From Syntrophomonadaceae bacterium (lineage in GTDB: Bacteria; Bacillota; PH28-bin88), in assembly GCA_018333865.1 (NCBI GenBank), contig JAGXSE010000037.1:1-64000 (forward strand): a stretch of 64,000 nt of DNA, written 5' to 3'. Position numbers and translations under genes: made by a program. The notes beneath the pieces were generated by a model. That model was given only the letters and a program-made list of their open reading frames with translations. It ran no database searches and was not told the origin of the DNA. Shown here piece by piece: positions 35,374 through 43,956 of this stretch (the stretch's first letter is position 1; the number at the start of each line of letters is the position of its first letter).

Positions 35374-35424
35374 TTGACAGAGTATGGGAGAACTCGTATA
35401 ATTTACTTATCGAACAAATGTTTT
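35374..35424 (+). promoter_or_regulatory. recA promoter with LexA (SOS) box
   Basis: Perfect consensus promoter: TTGACA (35374-35379), 17 bases, TATAAT (35397-35402). At 35411-35424 lies CGAACAAATGTTTT, which fits the Gram-positive LexA/DinR consensus CGAACRNRYGTTYC except for the last base. It overlaps the expected transcription start, so LexA would block initiation. Confidence 0.88.
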
Positions 35425-35437
35425 GGGGGGCAGAAAT

Positions 35438-36448
35438 ATGACGGACAAGCTTCGCGCATTAGAAATAGCCCTTGGTCAAATAGAAAAACAATTTGGCAAA
35501 GGCTCTGTCATGAAACTAGGCGAAACAACAATTAATTTAACTGCGGATGCCATTCCTTCTGGTGCCTTAGCACTAGATATTGCTTTAGGTGTAGGTGGAA
35601 TACCCAGGGGCAGGATAATTGAAATATTTGGCCAGGAATCTTCGGGCAAGACTACAGTTGCCTTGCACATTATTGCTGAAGCTCAAAAAAATGGTGGCTT
35701 TGCAGCATTTATTGACGCTGAACATGCTTTAGATCCTACTTATGCGCGAAATCTTGGGGTTGACATTGATAATCTGCTAGTTGCACAACCGGATACTGGT
35801 GAACAGGCACTGGAAATTGCAGAGGCTCTGGTTAGAAGTGGAGCTGTTGATGTTATTGTAATAGATTCTGTTGCCGCCTTAGTTCCTAGGGCTGAACTTG
35901 AAGGAGACATGGGTGATGCCCATGTAGGTTTGCAAGCCAGGCTAATGTCTCAGGCTTTACGCAAACTGGCAGGAGCAATTAACAAATCCCGCACTACTGC
36001 TATTTTTATTAATCAATTGCGCGAAAAGGTTGGGGTTATGTTTGGCAATCCAGAAACTACTCCAGGCGGAAGGGCCCTTAAATTCTATGCTTCCATTAGG
36101 TTGGAAGTACGCAGAACTGAAACCCTGAAGCGAGGAGAGGAAATGATTGGTAACCGCACAAGGGTAAAGGTTGTCAAAAATAAAGTGGCACCTCCGTTTA
36201 GGCAGGCTGATTTTGATATTATGTATGGAGAGGGAATTTCTAAAGAAGGCTGCCTTGTAGATTTAGGCACAGATATGGGTATAATTCAAAAGAGCGGCGC
36301 TTGGTATTCTTTTGCTGACGAGCGCCTAGGACAGGGCCGGGAAAATGCTAAGGACTTTTTGAAGCAGAATTCTCATATTGCCCGCTTAATTGAAGAACAG
36401 ATAAGAAAAACTATTGCAGATCTTAATGCTCGCAAAGCAACCAATTAA
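35438..36448 (+). CDS. recA: Recombinase RecA
   Basis: A 336-residue RecA. Walker A is GQESSGKTT, Walker [11 protein letters not shown], and the DNA-binding loop 2 region is [26 protein letters not shown] (35425-35430) supports ATG 35438 over the overlapping TTG 35423. Central to homologous recombination and LexA cleavage; regulated by the SOS box just upstream. Confidence 0.98.
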   Translation: MTDKLRALEIALGQIEKQFGKGSVMKLGETTINLTADAIPSGALALDIALGVGGIPRGRIIEIFGQESSGKTTVALHIIAEAQKNGGFAAFIDAEHALDPTYARNLGVDIDNLLVAQPDTGEQALEIAEALVRSGAVDVIVIDSVAALVPRAELEGDMGDAHVGLQARLMSQALRKLAGAINKSRTTAIFINQLREKVGVMFGNPETTPGGRALKFYASIRLEVRRTETLKRGEEMIGNRTRVKVVKNKVAPPFRQADFDIMYGEGISKEGCLVDLGTDMGIIQKSGAWYSFADERLGQGRENAKDFLKQNSHIARLIEEQIRKTIADLNARKATN

Positions 36449-36470
36449 TATTTAGGTCAGGTAAGTTAAG

Positions 36471-36977
36471 ATGGAAAAGGATAAAAACAGAAGAGAGCAA
36501 GATGCTCTTCACTACGCCTTTAAACTATTAGCTATTAGAAACCGAAGCGCGGCTGAATTGCTGAACCGGTTCGAATTAAAAGGTTTTTCCCGTTGTGAAA
36601 GTGAAAATACTGTCTTACTATTACAAGAAAAGGGTTATGTTGACGATACTGTCTTCACAAGATCCTGGATACAAGAACGAATTAAAAATAAGCCTATGGG
36701 CCGAAAAAGGTTATTAAGTGAACTGGCTAAAAAAGGCATCTCCCTGGAACTTTGTCAAGAAGAAGTAGCAGCTCTGTTGCCAGGAGATACAGAATTGAGA
36801 ATTGCCTTGCAGTTGGCAAGAAAACACTGGGAAAGATCCCCCCTGGTTTGTCCTCATAAAAAGATCGTTCGTATCGCATGGCTTCTGGCTAGACGGGGAT
36901 TTTCTAGTGGTACCATCAATCAGGTGTGTGCTAAATTATATTCAAAAAAAGACGTATCACAAGAGATTGAATTGTAA
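36471..36977 (+). CDS. recX: Regulatory protein RecX
   Basis: A 168-residue helical protein with RecX repeats: HYAFKLLAIRNRSAAELLNR, LQEKGYVDDTVFTRSWIQ, KPMGRKRLLSELAKKGIS. It modulates RecA filaments. It lies 22 bases downstream of recA, as usual. Confidence 0.92.
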   Translation: MEKDKNRREQDALHYAFKLLAIRNRSAAELLNRFELKGFSRCESENTVLLLQEKGYVDDTVFTRSWIQERIKNKPMGRKRLLSELAKKGISLELCQEEVAALLPGDTELRIALQLARKHWERSPLVCPHKKIVRIAWLLARRGFSSGTINQVCAKLYSKKDVSQEIEL

Positions 36978-36996
36978 GACAGGAAATCAGCTAACC

Positions 36997-37025
36997 TTGA
37001 CATTATTTGCAAAAAGACTTAAAAT
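36997..37025 (+). promoter_or_regulatory. Strong promoter in the recX-rny interval
   Basis: TTGACA (36997-37002), 17-base spacer, TAAAAT (37020-37025). It directs transcription rightward into a region without a reading frame that ends at a terminator before rny. Confidence 0.75.
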
Positions 37026-37031
37026 ACTATA

Positions 37032-37268
37032 AGAGAAACAAGGTAAGAACCACTACCATATGGTTAAGCATAGATTTTTAGTAGAATTAGGTTTATTGTT
37101 TATAATCTAGTTTCTACAAATATTCCTTTCGCTTTGTTTTTTCTGCTATTTTAATGATATATTTCGTTGTTGAAGTTCTTCCAACAGATGGAATTATGAT
37201 TATGAGTGCAGAAAAAACTCATGCATGGTAGATAGTTCTGGATACCGAGTTTCAAACTCGGTTTTATT
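37032..37268 (+). ncRNA. Candidate small RNA or leader between recX and rny
   Basis: The interval from the promoter at 36997-37025 to the terminator at 37244-37268 holds about 235 A/T-rich bases with no plausible coding frame, though it contains a second TATAAT-like site (TATAATCT near 37100). A promoter-to-terminator unit without a gene suggests either a stand-alone small RNA or an attenuated leader of rny. No known family was recognised. Confidence 0.4.
37244..37268 (+). terminator. Terminator before rny
   Basis: ACCGAG (37244-37249) pairs with CTCGGT (37257-37262); the intervening TTTCAAA can extend the stem. TTTTATTATT follows. It lies only about 30 bases before the rny ribosome binding site, so it acts on transcripts coming from upstream. 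Confidence 0.75.
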
Positions 37269-37298
37269 ATTGCATTTTACCAAGACAAAAAACAGGAG

Positions 37299-38849
37299 GT
37301 GAAACTTATTAACTATGCAACTTTATTTGCCATTATTTCGGGTCTAACCATAATTGGTTTTTTTGCTGGATATTTAATTAGAAAACATCTGGCAGAAGGC
37401 AAAATTGCCACGGCTGAAGAAACAGCAGCAAGGATTATAGATGAAGCGCAGAAAGAAGCTGAAGGGAAGAAGCGGGAAGCTCTGGTTGAAGCAAAAGAAG
37501 AAATGCATAAAATGCGTGGTGAATTGGAAAAAGAACACAGAGACAGAAGAAGTGAACTTCAGCGAATTGAACGCAGGCTTCTGCAAAAGGAAGAGTCTCT
37601 GGATCGGAAAACCGATTCTCTGGAAAAAAAGGAAAATAACCTGCAAAAGAAGGAAGAAGAAGTTGAAAGCGTTCGTGCTAATTTGGATGAGATCTATGCA
37701 AAGCAAGTATCTGAACTCGAACGCTTATCGGGTCTCACTTCAGATGAAGCTAGAGAATTACTCTTATCCAATGTTGAAGATGAGATGAAACATGAGATTG
37801 CTGTCAGGATAAAGGAAATTGAGGCACAAACCAAAGAAGAGGCTGATAAGAAAGCGAAAGAAATCATTACCCTAGCCATTCAAAAATGTGCGGCAGATCA
37901 TGTAGCCGAAACGACTGTTTCAGTTGTTAATTTGCCTAATGATGAAATGAAGGGACGGATTATTGGTAGAGAGGGAAGGAATATTCGTACCCTGGAGACA
38001 TTAACAGGAATTGATTTAATTATTGATGATACCCCAGAAGCTGTTATTTTATCAGGTTTTGACCCTATCAGACGAGAGGTTGCCAGGATAGCTTTGGAAA
38101 AGCTGATTGCTGACGGCAGAATTCATCCGGCGCGGATTGAAGAAATGGTTGAAAAAGCTCAAAAAGAAGTGGACCAGAAAATCCGCGAGGAGGGTGAGCT
38201 TGCTACTTTTGAGACTGGAATTCATGGCCTGCACCCAGAATTAGTGAAATTGCTTGGCCGTTTAAAATACCGCACAAGCTACGGTCAAAATGTTCTGAAG
38301 CACTCGATTGAAGTTGCCCACTTGTCCGCCATTATGGCTTATGAGTTAGGTATCGATGCTGTCCAAGCAAAACGCGCAGGTCTTTTGCATGATATCGGAA
38401 AAGCTGTTGACCATGAAGTAGAAGGACCACATGTTACAATTGGAGTTGATTTAGCCCGTAAGTATCGCGAATCCCCAGAAATTCTTCACGCTATTGCCGC
38501 TCATCATGGTGATATTGAGCCTCACAGCCTTGTAGCGGTTATTGTTCAAGCTGCAGATGCCATCTCTGCCGCGAGACCGGGAGCAAGAAGAGAGACTCTG
38601 GAATCCTATATTAAGCGCTTAGCCAAACTTGAAGAAATTGCCGACTCCTTCGATGGAGTAGAAAAGGCATATGCAATTCAGGCTGGACGGGAAATACGCA
38701 TTATGGTAAAGCCAGACAGAGTGGACGATTTATCTTCAGTAAGAATTGCCCGTGAAATAGTAAAGAAGATCGAAAACGAATTAGAATACCCAGGGCAAAT
38801 AAAAGTGGTGGTTATCCGAGAAACCAGGGCTATTGATTACGCAAAATGA
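37299..38849 (+). CDS. rny: Ribonuclease Y
   Basis: About 513-516 residues. An N-terminal membrane helix ([18 protein letters not shown]), a long coiled coil (about 30-190, many KKEE heptads), a KH domain ([20 protein letters not shown]) and an HD domain ([12 protein letters not shown]). It starts mRNA decay at the membrane. GTG 37299 overlaps the Shine-Dalgarno AGGAGGTGA (37294-37302), so initiation there is doubtful. In-frame ATT 37308 has ideal spacing and would give the family-length N-terminus; the true start is unresolved. Confidence 0.93.
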   Translation: MKLINYATLFAIISGLTIIGFFAGYLIRKHLAEGKIATAEETAARIIDEAQKEAEGKKREALVEAKEEMHKMRGELEKEHRDRRSELQRIERRLLQKEESLDRKTDSLEKKENNLQKKEEEVESVRANLDEIYAKQVSELERLSGLTSDEARELLLSNVEDEMKHEIAVRIKEIEAQTKEEADKKAKEIITLAIQKCAADHVAETTVSVVNLPNDEMKGRIIGREGRNIRTLETLTGIDLIIDDTPEAVILSGFDPIRREVARIALEKLIADGRIHPARIEEMVEKAQKEVDQKIREEGELATFETGIHGLHPELVKLLGRLKYRTSYGQNVLKHSIEVAHLSAIMAYELGIDAVQAKRAGLLHDIGKAVDHEVEGPHVTIGVDLARKYRESPEILHAIAAHHGDIEPHSLVAVIVQAADAISAARPGARRETLESYIKRLAKLEEIADSFDGVEKAYAIQAGREIRIMVKPDRVDDLSSVRIAREIVKKIENELEYPGQIKVVVIRETRAIDYAK

Positions 38850-38853
38850 TTTC

Positions 38854-38882
38854 GAGCGGTTGCTTCAACCGCTCTTTTTTTT
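38854..38882 (+). terminator. Terminator after rny
   Basis: GAGCGGTTG and CAACCGCTC form a near-perfect stem with a short loop, followed by TTTTTTTT. Confidence 0.92.
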
Positions 38883-38984
38883 GGTAAAAATTTATATCCA
38901 ATATTTCAAAGTAACCTGCAGGATTTGCATTGAAAAATGCCGAAATAGGCTTGTCATTTGGCAAAGGCAGGTGCTTATTATTAT

Positions 38985-39500
38985 ATGGGATTAAAATATA
39001 AAAATGGCAACGATGTATCAGATAGCATCAGCTTATTGATATCTATTTTGGTAAGATATCCGGAAGTAGCCAGTATTAATTATGAACCTAATTCCCACGT
39101 TTTGCGTTTCACCTTCATGTGCACGAAAGAAATTCCTGAATGGGACAATTTCTCGTCAGAAACCATATCATGCTTAGAAGCATTCAATTTTTTTGAGAAT
39201 CGCAAAGCAAAAGTGATTGGTTTATCTCACTCCAAGTGTGATCGGTTAATCATGATTGAAATACAAAGAGATGTAAATACTCTTACAGCCGGGGAAATTG
39301 CCCTGATCATTTCCCTGATGCGCAACTATTTTCCTCAAGAATTATTCTCTGATGATAACGACTATTTATTATTAGAAGAGGACTTGTTAGTTCAAGAAGA
39401 GCTAATCTGTAACATGCTTGAAATTATTAAAGATGAGGCTCCTAACCAAAAAATCATTGCTTTTAGAGAAGACGGTAGGGTTTTAGTTTTTAATAAATAG
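38985..39500 (+). CDS. Conserved-looking protein of unknown function, rny-ymdB interval
   Basis: About 171 residues, no recognised domain. Visible features: an N-terminal part with alternating strands (SINYEPNSHVLRFTFMC), a basic middle (RKAKVIGLSHSKCDRLIMIE), a helix-rich acidic segment (DDNDYLLLEEDLLVQEELIC) and a terminal strand (KIIAFREDGRVLVFNK). ATG 38985 fits the site AGGCAGGTG; TTG 38958 would add nine residues but has no site. It follows a terminator and abuts ymdB, so it may be cotranscribed with ymdB and share the RNase Y/YmdB neighbourhood. Function unknown. Confidence 0.7.
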   Translation: MGLKYKNGNDVSDSISLLISILVRYPEVASINYEPNSHVLRFTFMCTKEIPEWDNFSSETISCLEAFNFFENRKAKVIGLSHSKCDRLIMIEIQRDVNTLTAGEIALIISLMRNYFPQELFSDDNDYLLLEEDLLVQEELICNMLEIIKDEAPNQKIIAFREDGRVLVFNK

Positions 39501-39544
39501 TGGACTTGCTCATTGTAACTGCATTTATTTTGTGGGGGTTTCGC

Positions 39545-40327
39545 ATGAATGTATTGATGATTGGCGATATTTTTGGAAAACCGGGCCGCAGGGCAGTGAA
39601 AAAACTCTTGCCTGAAATAATACGGAATTATCAGGTTGATTTTGTTATTGCCAATGGAGAAAACGCAGCAGGAGGCACAGGGATTACTCACGATACAGCT
39701 GATGAGCTGCTTTCTTCGGGCATTGATGTGCTTACCATGGGTAACCATGTCTGGGATAAAAAAGAAGTCTTTAATTTTATCGATATGGAAAAAAGAATTT
39801 TACGGCCAGCTAACTACCCTCCCGGCACCCCCGGCTTGGGGTTTAATGTTTTTCAAGCACATAATAACTTGGATGTCGCCGTAGTTAATCTGTCTGGCCG
39901 GGTCTTTATCGGACATCTGGACTGCCCTTTTCGAATACTTGAGGACATACTTATATCCTTAAAAAAGAAAACGCAAATTATATTTGTGGATTTTCACGCA
40001 GAGGCTACTTCAGAAAAATTAGCCATGGGTTGGTACTTAGATGGCAGAGTCACCGCTATTTGCGGAACTCACACCCATATCCAAACCGCCGATGCAAGAG
40101 TTTTGCCAGGTGGCACGGCGTATATAACAGATCTTGGCATGACAGGCCCCAGAAACTCCGTTTTGGGAGTTGAGTCCAGTCTAGTAATCCAAAAGTTCTT
40201 AACTCAAATGCCTGTTAAGTTTGAGGTCGCTGGAGGCCCTGCTCAATTTAATGGTGTAATTATCGGGCTGAATACTGTTACTGGCAAAGCTACCGGCATT
40301 ACGACACTGTTTGAAATTCTGGACTAA
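39545..40327 (+). CDS. ymdB: YmdB-family metallophosphoesterase
   Basis: A 260-residue dimetal phosphodiesterase: MIGDIFGKPGRRAVKKLLP, NGENAAGGTGIT, MGNHVWDKKE, VDFHAEATSEK and GTHTHIQTADAR are the metal-binding blocks. In Bacillus YmdB hydrolyses 2',3'-cyclic nucleotides and affects biofilm and sporulation decisions. ATG 39545 after TGGGGG gives the family N-terminus. Downstream of rny as in Bacillus. Confidence 0.93.
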   Translation: MNVLMIGDIFGKPGRRAVKKLLPEIIRNYQVDFVIANGENAAGGTGITHDTADELLSSGIDVLTMGNHVWDKKEVFNFIDMEKRILRPANYPPGTPGLGFNVFQAHNNLDVAVVNLSGRVFIGHLDCPFRILEDILISLKKKTQIIFVDFHAEATSEKLAMGWYLDGRVTAICGTHTHIQTADARVLPGGTAYITDLGMTGPRNSVLGVESSLVIQKFLTQMPVKFEVAGGPAQFNGVIIGLNTVTGKATGITTLFEILD

Positions 40328-40377
40328 AATCTTATTTACTTTGTTTTCGCAATTTTTTGCATTTTGCATAAGTATCT

Positions 40378-40406
40378 GAAGGATTTTTATTAGCCATCAC
40401 GAATGA
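40378..40406 (+). promoter_or_regulatory. Candidate sigma-H promoter of spoVS
   Basis: GAAGGATTT (40378-40386) and CGAATGA (40400-40406) resemble the sigma-H -35 (RnAGGAwWW) and -10 (RnnGAATww) elements at about the right spacing. spoVS of Bacillus is known to depend on sigma-H, which supports the assignment. Confidence 0.5.
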
Positions 40407-40450
40407 ATTTAGAGTAACGGCCCCATTTAGAACCAAAGGAGGACGCATCA

Positions 40451-40711
40451 ATGGAAGTATTTAAAGTATCAGCAAAATCGAGCCCAAACTCTGTTGCAGG
40501 CGCTTTAGCTGGGGTATTAAGGGAAAAGGGTGGCGCTGAAATTCAAGCAATCGGGGCTGGAGCATTAAACCAAGCAGTAAAAGCAGTCGCGATTGCGCGT
40601 GGCTTTGTCGCTACATCAGGAGTAGACTTGATCTGCATTCCTGCTTTTGCCGATATTCGCATCGATGGAGAAGAAAGAACAGCTATCAAATTAATTATTG
40701 AACCCAGGTGA
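40451..40711 (+). CDS. spoVS: Stage V sporulation protein S
   Basis: An 86-residue Alba-like protein: VSAKSSPNSVAGALAGVLRE, GAGALNQAVKAVAIARGFVA and CIPAFADIRIDGEERTAIKL are near-invariant in spore formers. AAAGGAGG precedes the ATG. Affects septation and spore coat assembly. A terminator follows. Confidence 0.97.
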   Translation: MEVFKVSAKSSPNSVAGALAGVLREKGGAEIQAIGAGALNQAVKAVAIARGFVATSGVDLICIPAFADIRIDGEERTAIKLIIEPR

Positions 40712-40746
40712 ATTTTGTTTGGAAAAAAATATTATTATCATAACAA

Positions 40747-40782
40747 GAGCCAGTTTTTAAGTAATAAACTGGCTCTTTTTTT
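40747..40782 (+). terminator. Terminator after spoVS
   Basis: GAGCCAGTTT (40747-40756) and AAACTGGCTC (40766-40775) form a perfect ten-pair stem followed by a long T-run. Confidence 0.94.
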
Positions 40783-40844
40783 ATATGGATAGAACTGATC
40801 TGCATTATTCAATCAGGGATGCAATTAAGGGGGAATGATCATTG

Positions 40845-41819
40845 ATGGAAGAAGAACAAGATAACACTTATAAGTTTCGGGTAGCGGACGCTCACTGCGA
40901 CACTTTAAACCTTCTTTTGAAAACAGGAACCTGCCTATCATCAAAGGCTCCATCCGGCCACATAGATTTATTAAACTTAACAGAAGGTTGCGTCAAATTG
41001 CAATTCATGTCTGCATTTATTGGCTCTGAGTACAAACCTACTGGTGCGTTAAGACGAAGCATGAGATTAATTGACCAATTTTACCGCATGATTCAAAGCA
41101 TTAATAATGGGGTTTTTGTGAAAAGCCCCTCTGACATAAAAAAGTTTATGGAGAGTGACAAGATTGGATTTCTCTTAGCCATTGAGGGTGGAGAGGTATT
41201 GGAGGGGCAACTGTCTGTTCTTCGCATATTGTACGAATTAGGTGTGCGAAGTATTGGGCTGACCTGGAACCAGCGCAACGATATTGCCGAAGGCATCTGG
41301 GAATTCGAAGCTAACGGAGGTCTCACCAGATTCGGCAAAGAGGTTACTCTTGAAATGAACCGGTTAGGCATCTTAATTGATGCCGCCCACATGGCGGAAA
41401 AGAGTTTTTTTGACCTCCTGTCAGTTAGCACACAGCCTATAATTGTGTCTCATGCTAATTGCTACGCGCTATGTAAGCATCCACGCAATCTGACGGATGA
41501 GCAAATGCAAGCTCTTGCCAAAAATAACGGCTTGCTTGGAATTACCTTTTGTCCCGAATATTTATCCGAAAAAAAAAGTGGGGTTGAGGATGTAATCCGG
41601 CATATCGACCATGCCTGCAAGGTAATGGGGGTAGAACACGTAGGATTAGGCTCTGACTTTGATGGGATAGAAACAACTCCTTTCGGAATAAATAATGCCT
41701 CATCCTGGCCTTTGATCTCCTCGGCACTGTTTAAAAAAGGATACCTGCCTGATGATATAGAAAAAATAATGGCAAGAAATTTAATTAACCTTCTAATAAA
41801 AGTATTAAAAGAGAATTAA
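40845..41819 (+). CDS. Membrane dipeptidase (peptidase family M19)
   Basis: A 324-residue zinc dipeptidase of the renal dipeptidase family: ADAHCDT (first HxD), AIEGGEVL (bridging Glu), TWNQRNDIAEG, SHANCYALCKHPRNLTD and GLGSDFDG. No signal peptide is seen despite the family name. ATG 40845 lies 10 bases after AAGGGGG. Monocistronic between the spoVS terminator and the cobalamin riboswitch. Confidence 0.92.
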   Translation: MEEEQDNTYKFRVADAHCDTLNLLLKTGTCLSSKAPSGHIDLLNLTEGCVKLQFMSAFIGSEYKPTGALRRSMRLIDQFYRMIQSINNGVFVKSPSDIKKFMESDKIGFLLAIEGGEVLEGQLSVLRILYELGVRSIGLTWNQRNDIAEGIWEFEANGGLTRFGKEVTLEMNRLGILIDAAHMAEKSFFDLLSVSTQPIIVSHANCYALCKHPRNLTDEQMQALAKNNGLLGITFCPEYLSEKKSGVEDVIRHIDHACKVMGVEHVGLGSDFDGIETTPFGINNASSWPLISSALFKKGYLPDDIEKIMARNLINLLIKVLKEN

Positions 41820-41862
41820 TCATGTCTATCATCTCTGTTATTCACTTGAATGACATTTTTCC

Positions 41863-41892
41863 TTGCAATTACTAATCTGGGTACGGTATAAT
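41863..41892 (+). promoter_or_regulatory. Promoter of the cobalamin operon
   Basis: TTGCAA (41863-41868), 18-base spacer, TATAAT (41887-41892). It stands 25 bases upstream of the riboswitch. Confidence 0.75.
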
Positions 41893-41916
41893 TTGATTAA
41901 TTTAAAACATCAAAAA

Positions 41917-42063
41917 TAGGTGCCATCGGGTTAAAAGGGAATTCAGGTGCAAATCCTGAGCGGTCGCGCCACTGTAACCAGGAGCAGTTTTGTGCATGCG
42001 CCACCAGCCACTGGTCTGGGAAGGCAACAAAACAGCGTTGAATGGGAGCCAGGAAACCTGCCT
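41917..42063 (+). promoter_or_regulatory. Cobalamin (adenosylcobalamin) riboswitch
   Basis: All landmarks of the class are present: the start AGGTGCC, TTAAAAGGGAAT, GGTGCAAATCCTGAGCGG, TCGCGCCACTGTAA, the peripheral GCCACTGG...TGGGAAGG stem and the B12 box AGCCAGGAAACCTGCCT at 42047-42063. It precedes cobU and would shut down the 17-gene operon when cobalamin is abundant. Confidence 0.96.
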
Positions 42064-42068
42064 GTTTT

Positions 42069-42117
42069 TGAAGCCGTTTTCGACCCTCGCGAAAAGGGAG
42101 TTGGCTTATTTTTAGCT
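42069..42117 (+). terminator. Expression-platform hairpin of the riboswitch
   Basis: AAGCC (42070-42074) pairs with GGCTT, and GTTTTCG with CGAAAA, to form a long imperfect hairpin ending in TATTTTT. This is the likely terminator of the riboswitch. Confidence 0.6.
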
Positions 42118-42168
42118 TGCTCGATTATCTAAGATGGTCGGGCAGTATTTTTTTAAAGGTGTGAAAAA

Positions 42169-42762
42169 ATGCAGGAGATTAGATTTGCGGAAAAAAACAG
42201 CGGAAGAATTGTCCTCGTTACCGGAGGGGTGAGAAGCGGCAAAAGCCTTTTTGCTGAACAATTGGCAGCTTCTCTTGCAAACAAAGTCCTTTATTTGGCT
42301 ACGAGCGAGATCAGGGATCAAGAGATGGCTATCCGGGTAAGATCACATCAAAACAGGCGGCCTTCAAATTGGTCTACGATAGAAGAGCCAATCAAAATCA
42401 AAGAAGTGATAGCTGCCATTGGGCAAGAATACCAGGTGGTTTTATTGGATTGCCTTACATTATTTGTTGCAAATCTAATGGCTAAACACGGGTTAATGCA
42501 TGAAACCGAAGACAATTCCTTATCTGTGATACCTGAACAGGAAAATCTGATTTACCAAGAAATAGAACAAATATGCCGGCTTTTGAAAACAGCCCGTGCT
42601 ACAACAATAATTGTTACAAATGAGGTAGGTTGGGGAATAGTGCCTGCCTACCCTGTTGGCAGGCTTTTTAGAGACTTGGTGGGCAAGTGCAACCAGATCG
42701 CAGCATCCTATTCTGATGAAGTTTATTTATTAGTCGCAGGCCTGCCAGTAAGAATTAAATAA
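42169..42762 (+). CDS. cobU: Adenosylcobinamide kinase / GTP:adenosylcobinamide-phosphate guanylyltransferase
   Basis: A 197-residue bifunctional enzyme of nucleotide-loop assembly. P-loop VTGGVRSGKSLFAEQLA; RVRSHQNRRPSNWSTIEEP is the guanylylated region; VTNEVGWGIVPAYPVGRLFRD is the family signature. First gene after the riboswitch. Confidence 0.95.
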   Translation: MQEIRFAEKNSGRIVLVTGGVRSGKSLFAEQLAASLANKVLYLATSEIRDQEMAIRVRSHQNRRPSNWSTIEEPIKIKEVIAAIGQEYQVVLLDCLTLFVANLMAKHGLMHETEDNSLSVIPEQENLIYQEIEQICRLLKTARATTIIVTNEVGWGIVPAYPVGRLFRDLVGKCNQIAASYSDEVYLLVAGLPVRIK

Positions 42763-42777
42763 GGCGGAGTGGATTAA

Positions 42778-43956
42778 GTGCATATTGCAGAAGGAGTGCC
42801 GCTGCAGACAATGGGAAAGGCTGACGATGCAGAGGCTGATTGCAAATATCTTGGCGGCAGGATTTTGCGAAAAGGCTTCACAACGGGGGCATGCGCAGCA
42901 GCAGCTGCCAAAGCAGCTGTCGAATGCCTGACGAAAAAACAAGCTCCACAAAATGTCGAAATTTGGCTGCCGGCAGGAAAGGTGTGGAGAGCCGGAATTG
43001 CTAAGTTTGAGTTAACAGCAGACAGCGCTGCCTGCTGTGTTATTAAAGATGCTGGAGACGATCCAGATATCACAAATGGCTTGGAAATCTGGGCGAAAGC
43101 AAAATGGTCAGTTGAGGGAATATCCATTAAAGGTGGCGATGGTGTTGGGATTGTTACCTTGCCTGGAATTGGGGCGGAAGTCGGCCAACCAGCGATTAAT
43201 AAAGTCCCCTTAGAAATGATCCGCCGGGAAGTAATGCAAATCCTCTCCGAAAATTCACCTGGGGTAGAGATTGTTATTTCCGTTCCCGGAGGAGACAAAA
43301 TTGCAAAGAGGACGCTTAACCCACAACTTGGGATCATTGGCGGGATCTCAATTTTGGGAACCACTGGCATTGTTGAGCCAATGTCAGAAGAAGCGTTCAA
43401 GAACTCTTTGGTCCCTCAAATTACCAAGGCAATAGAAATGGGTTTCAAGACTGTAGTTCTGGTCCCTGGACGCATTGGTTACAAACAGGCTGTTAAAATT
43501 GGTTTTTTGCCTGATCAGGTATTGATGATGAGCAACTTTATCGGTTTTATGCTTGAGGAATGTGCACGGCTGGGAATTAGAAAAGTAATCATTATGGGTC
43601 ATATTGGCAAGCTGATCAAAATTGCAGGGGGCATCTTTCATACCCACAGCAGAATTGCCGATGCGAGAATGGAAATTTTCACGGCTTGTTCTTTGGAATT
43701 TGGCGTTGATACCTCTCTGATACGTGCTGCAATGAACTGCATTACTGTTGAAGAAGCCGCCAGGTTGTTGGCAGACAATAACCCAGGGCTCTTCGCTCAT
43801 ATCGCAAAGCGGATCAGCCGCAGGGCTATGATTTATATTAGAGAACAGTTGACAGTAGGAACTATTATTACTTCCCTCGAAGGTAAAATATTAGGATATG
43901 ATCAAAACGCTGTTCTTATGGGGAGTGAAATAAGTTGGCTGCAAAAATCCATGTAG
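42778..43956 (+). CDS. cbiD: Cobalt-precorrin-5B C1-methyltransferase CbiD
   Basis: A 392-residue CbiD: LRKGFTTGACAAAAAKAAVE, KDAGDDPDITNGLEIWAK, GGDGVGIVTLPGI, and GNMIGFMLEE-like NFIGFMLEECA with HIGKLIKIAGGIFHTHS. Specific to the anaerobic corrin pathway. GTG 42778 leaves about 30 residues before the core, slightly longer than usual. Overlaps cbiE by 22 bases. Confidence 0.95.
   Translation: MHIAEGVPLQTMGKADDAEADCKYLGGRILRKGFTTGACAAAAAKAAVECLTKKQAPQNVEIWLPAGKVWRAGIAKFELTADSAACCVIKDAGDDPDITNGLEIWAKAKWSVEGISIKGGDGVGIVTLPGIGAEVGQPAINKVPLEMIRREVMQILSENSPGVEIVISVPGGDKIAKRTLNPQLGIIGGISILGTTGIVEPMSEEAFKNSLVPQITKAIEMGFKTVVLVPGRIGYKQAVKIGFLPDQVLMMSNFIGFMLEECARLGIRKVIIMGHIGKLIKIAGGIFHTHSRIADARMEIFTACSLEFGVDTSLIRAAMNCITVEEAARLLADNNPGLFAHIAKRISRRAMIYIREQLTVGTIITSLEGKILGYDQNAVLMGSEISWLQKSM

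Noticed and set aside
41947-42132. Reading frame over the riboswitch
   Set aside because: It coincides with the structured RNA and lacks a ribosome site.
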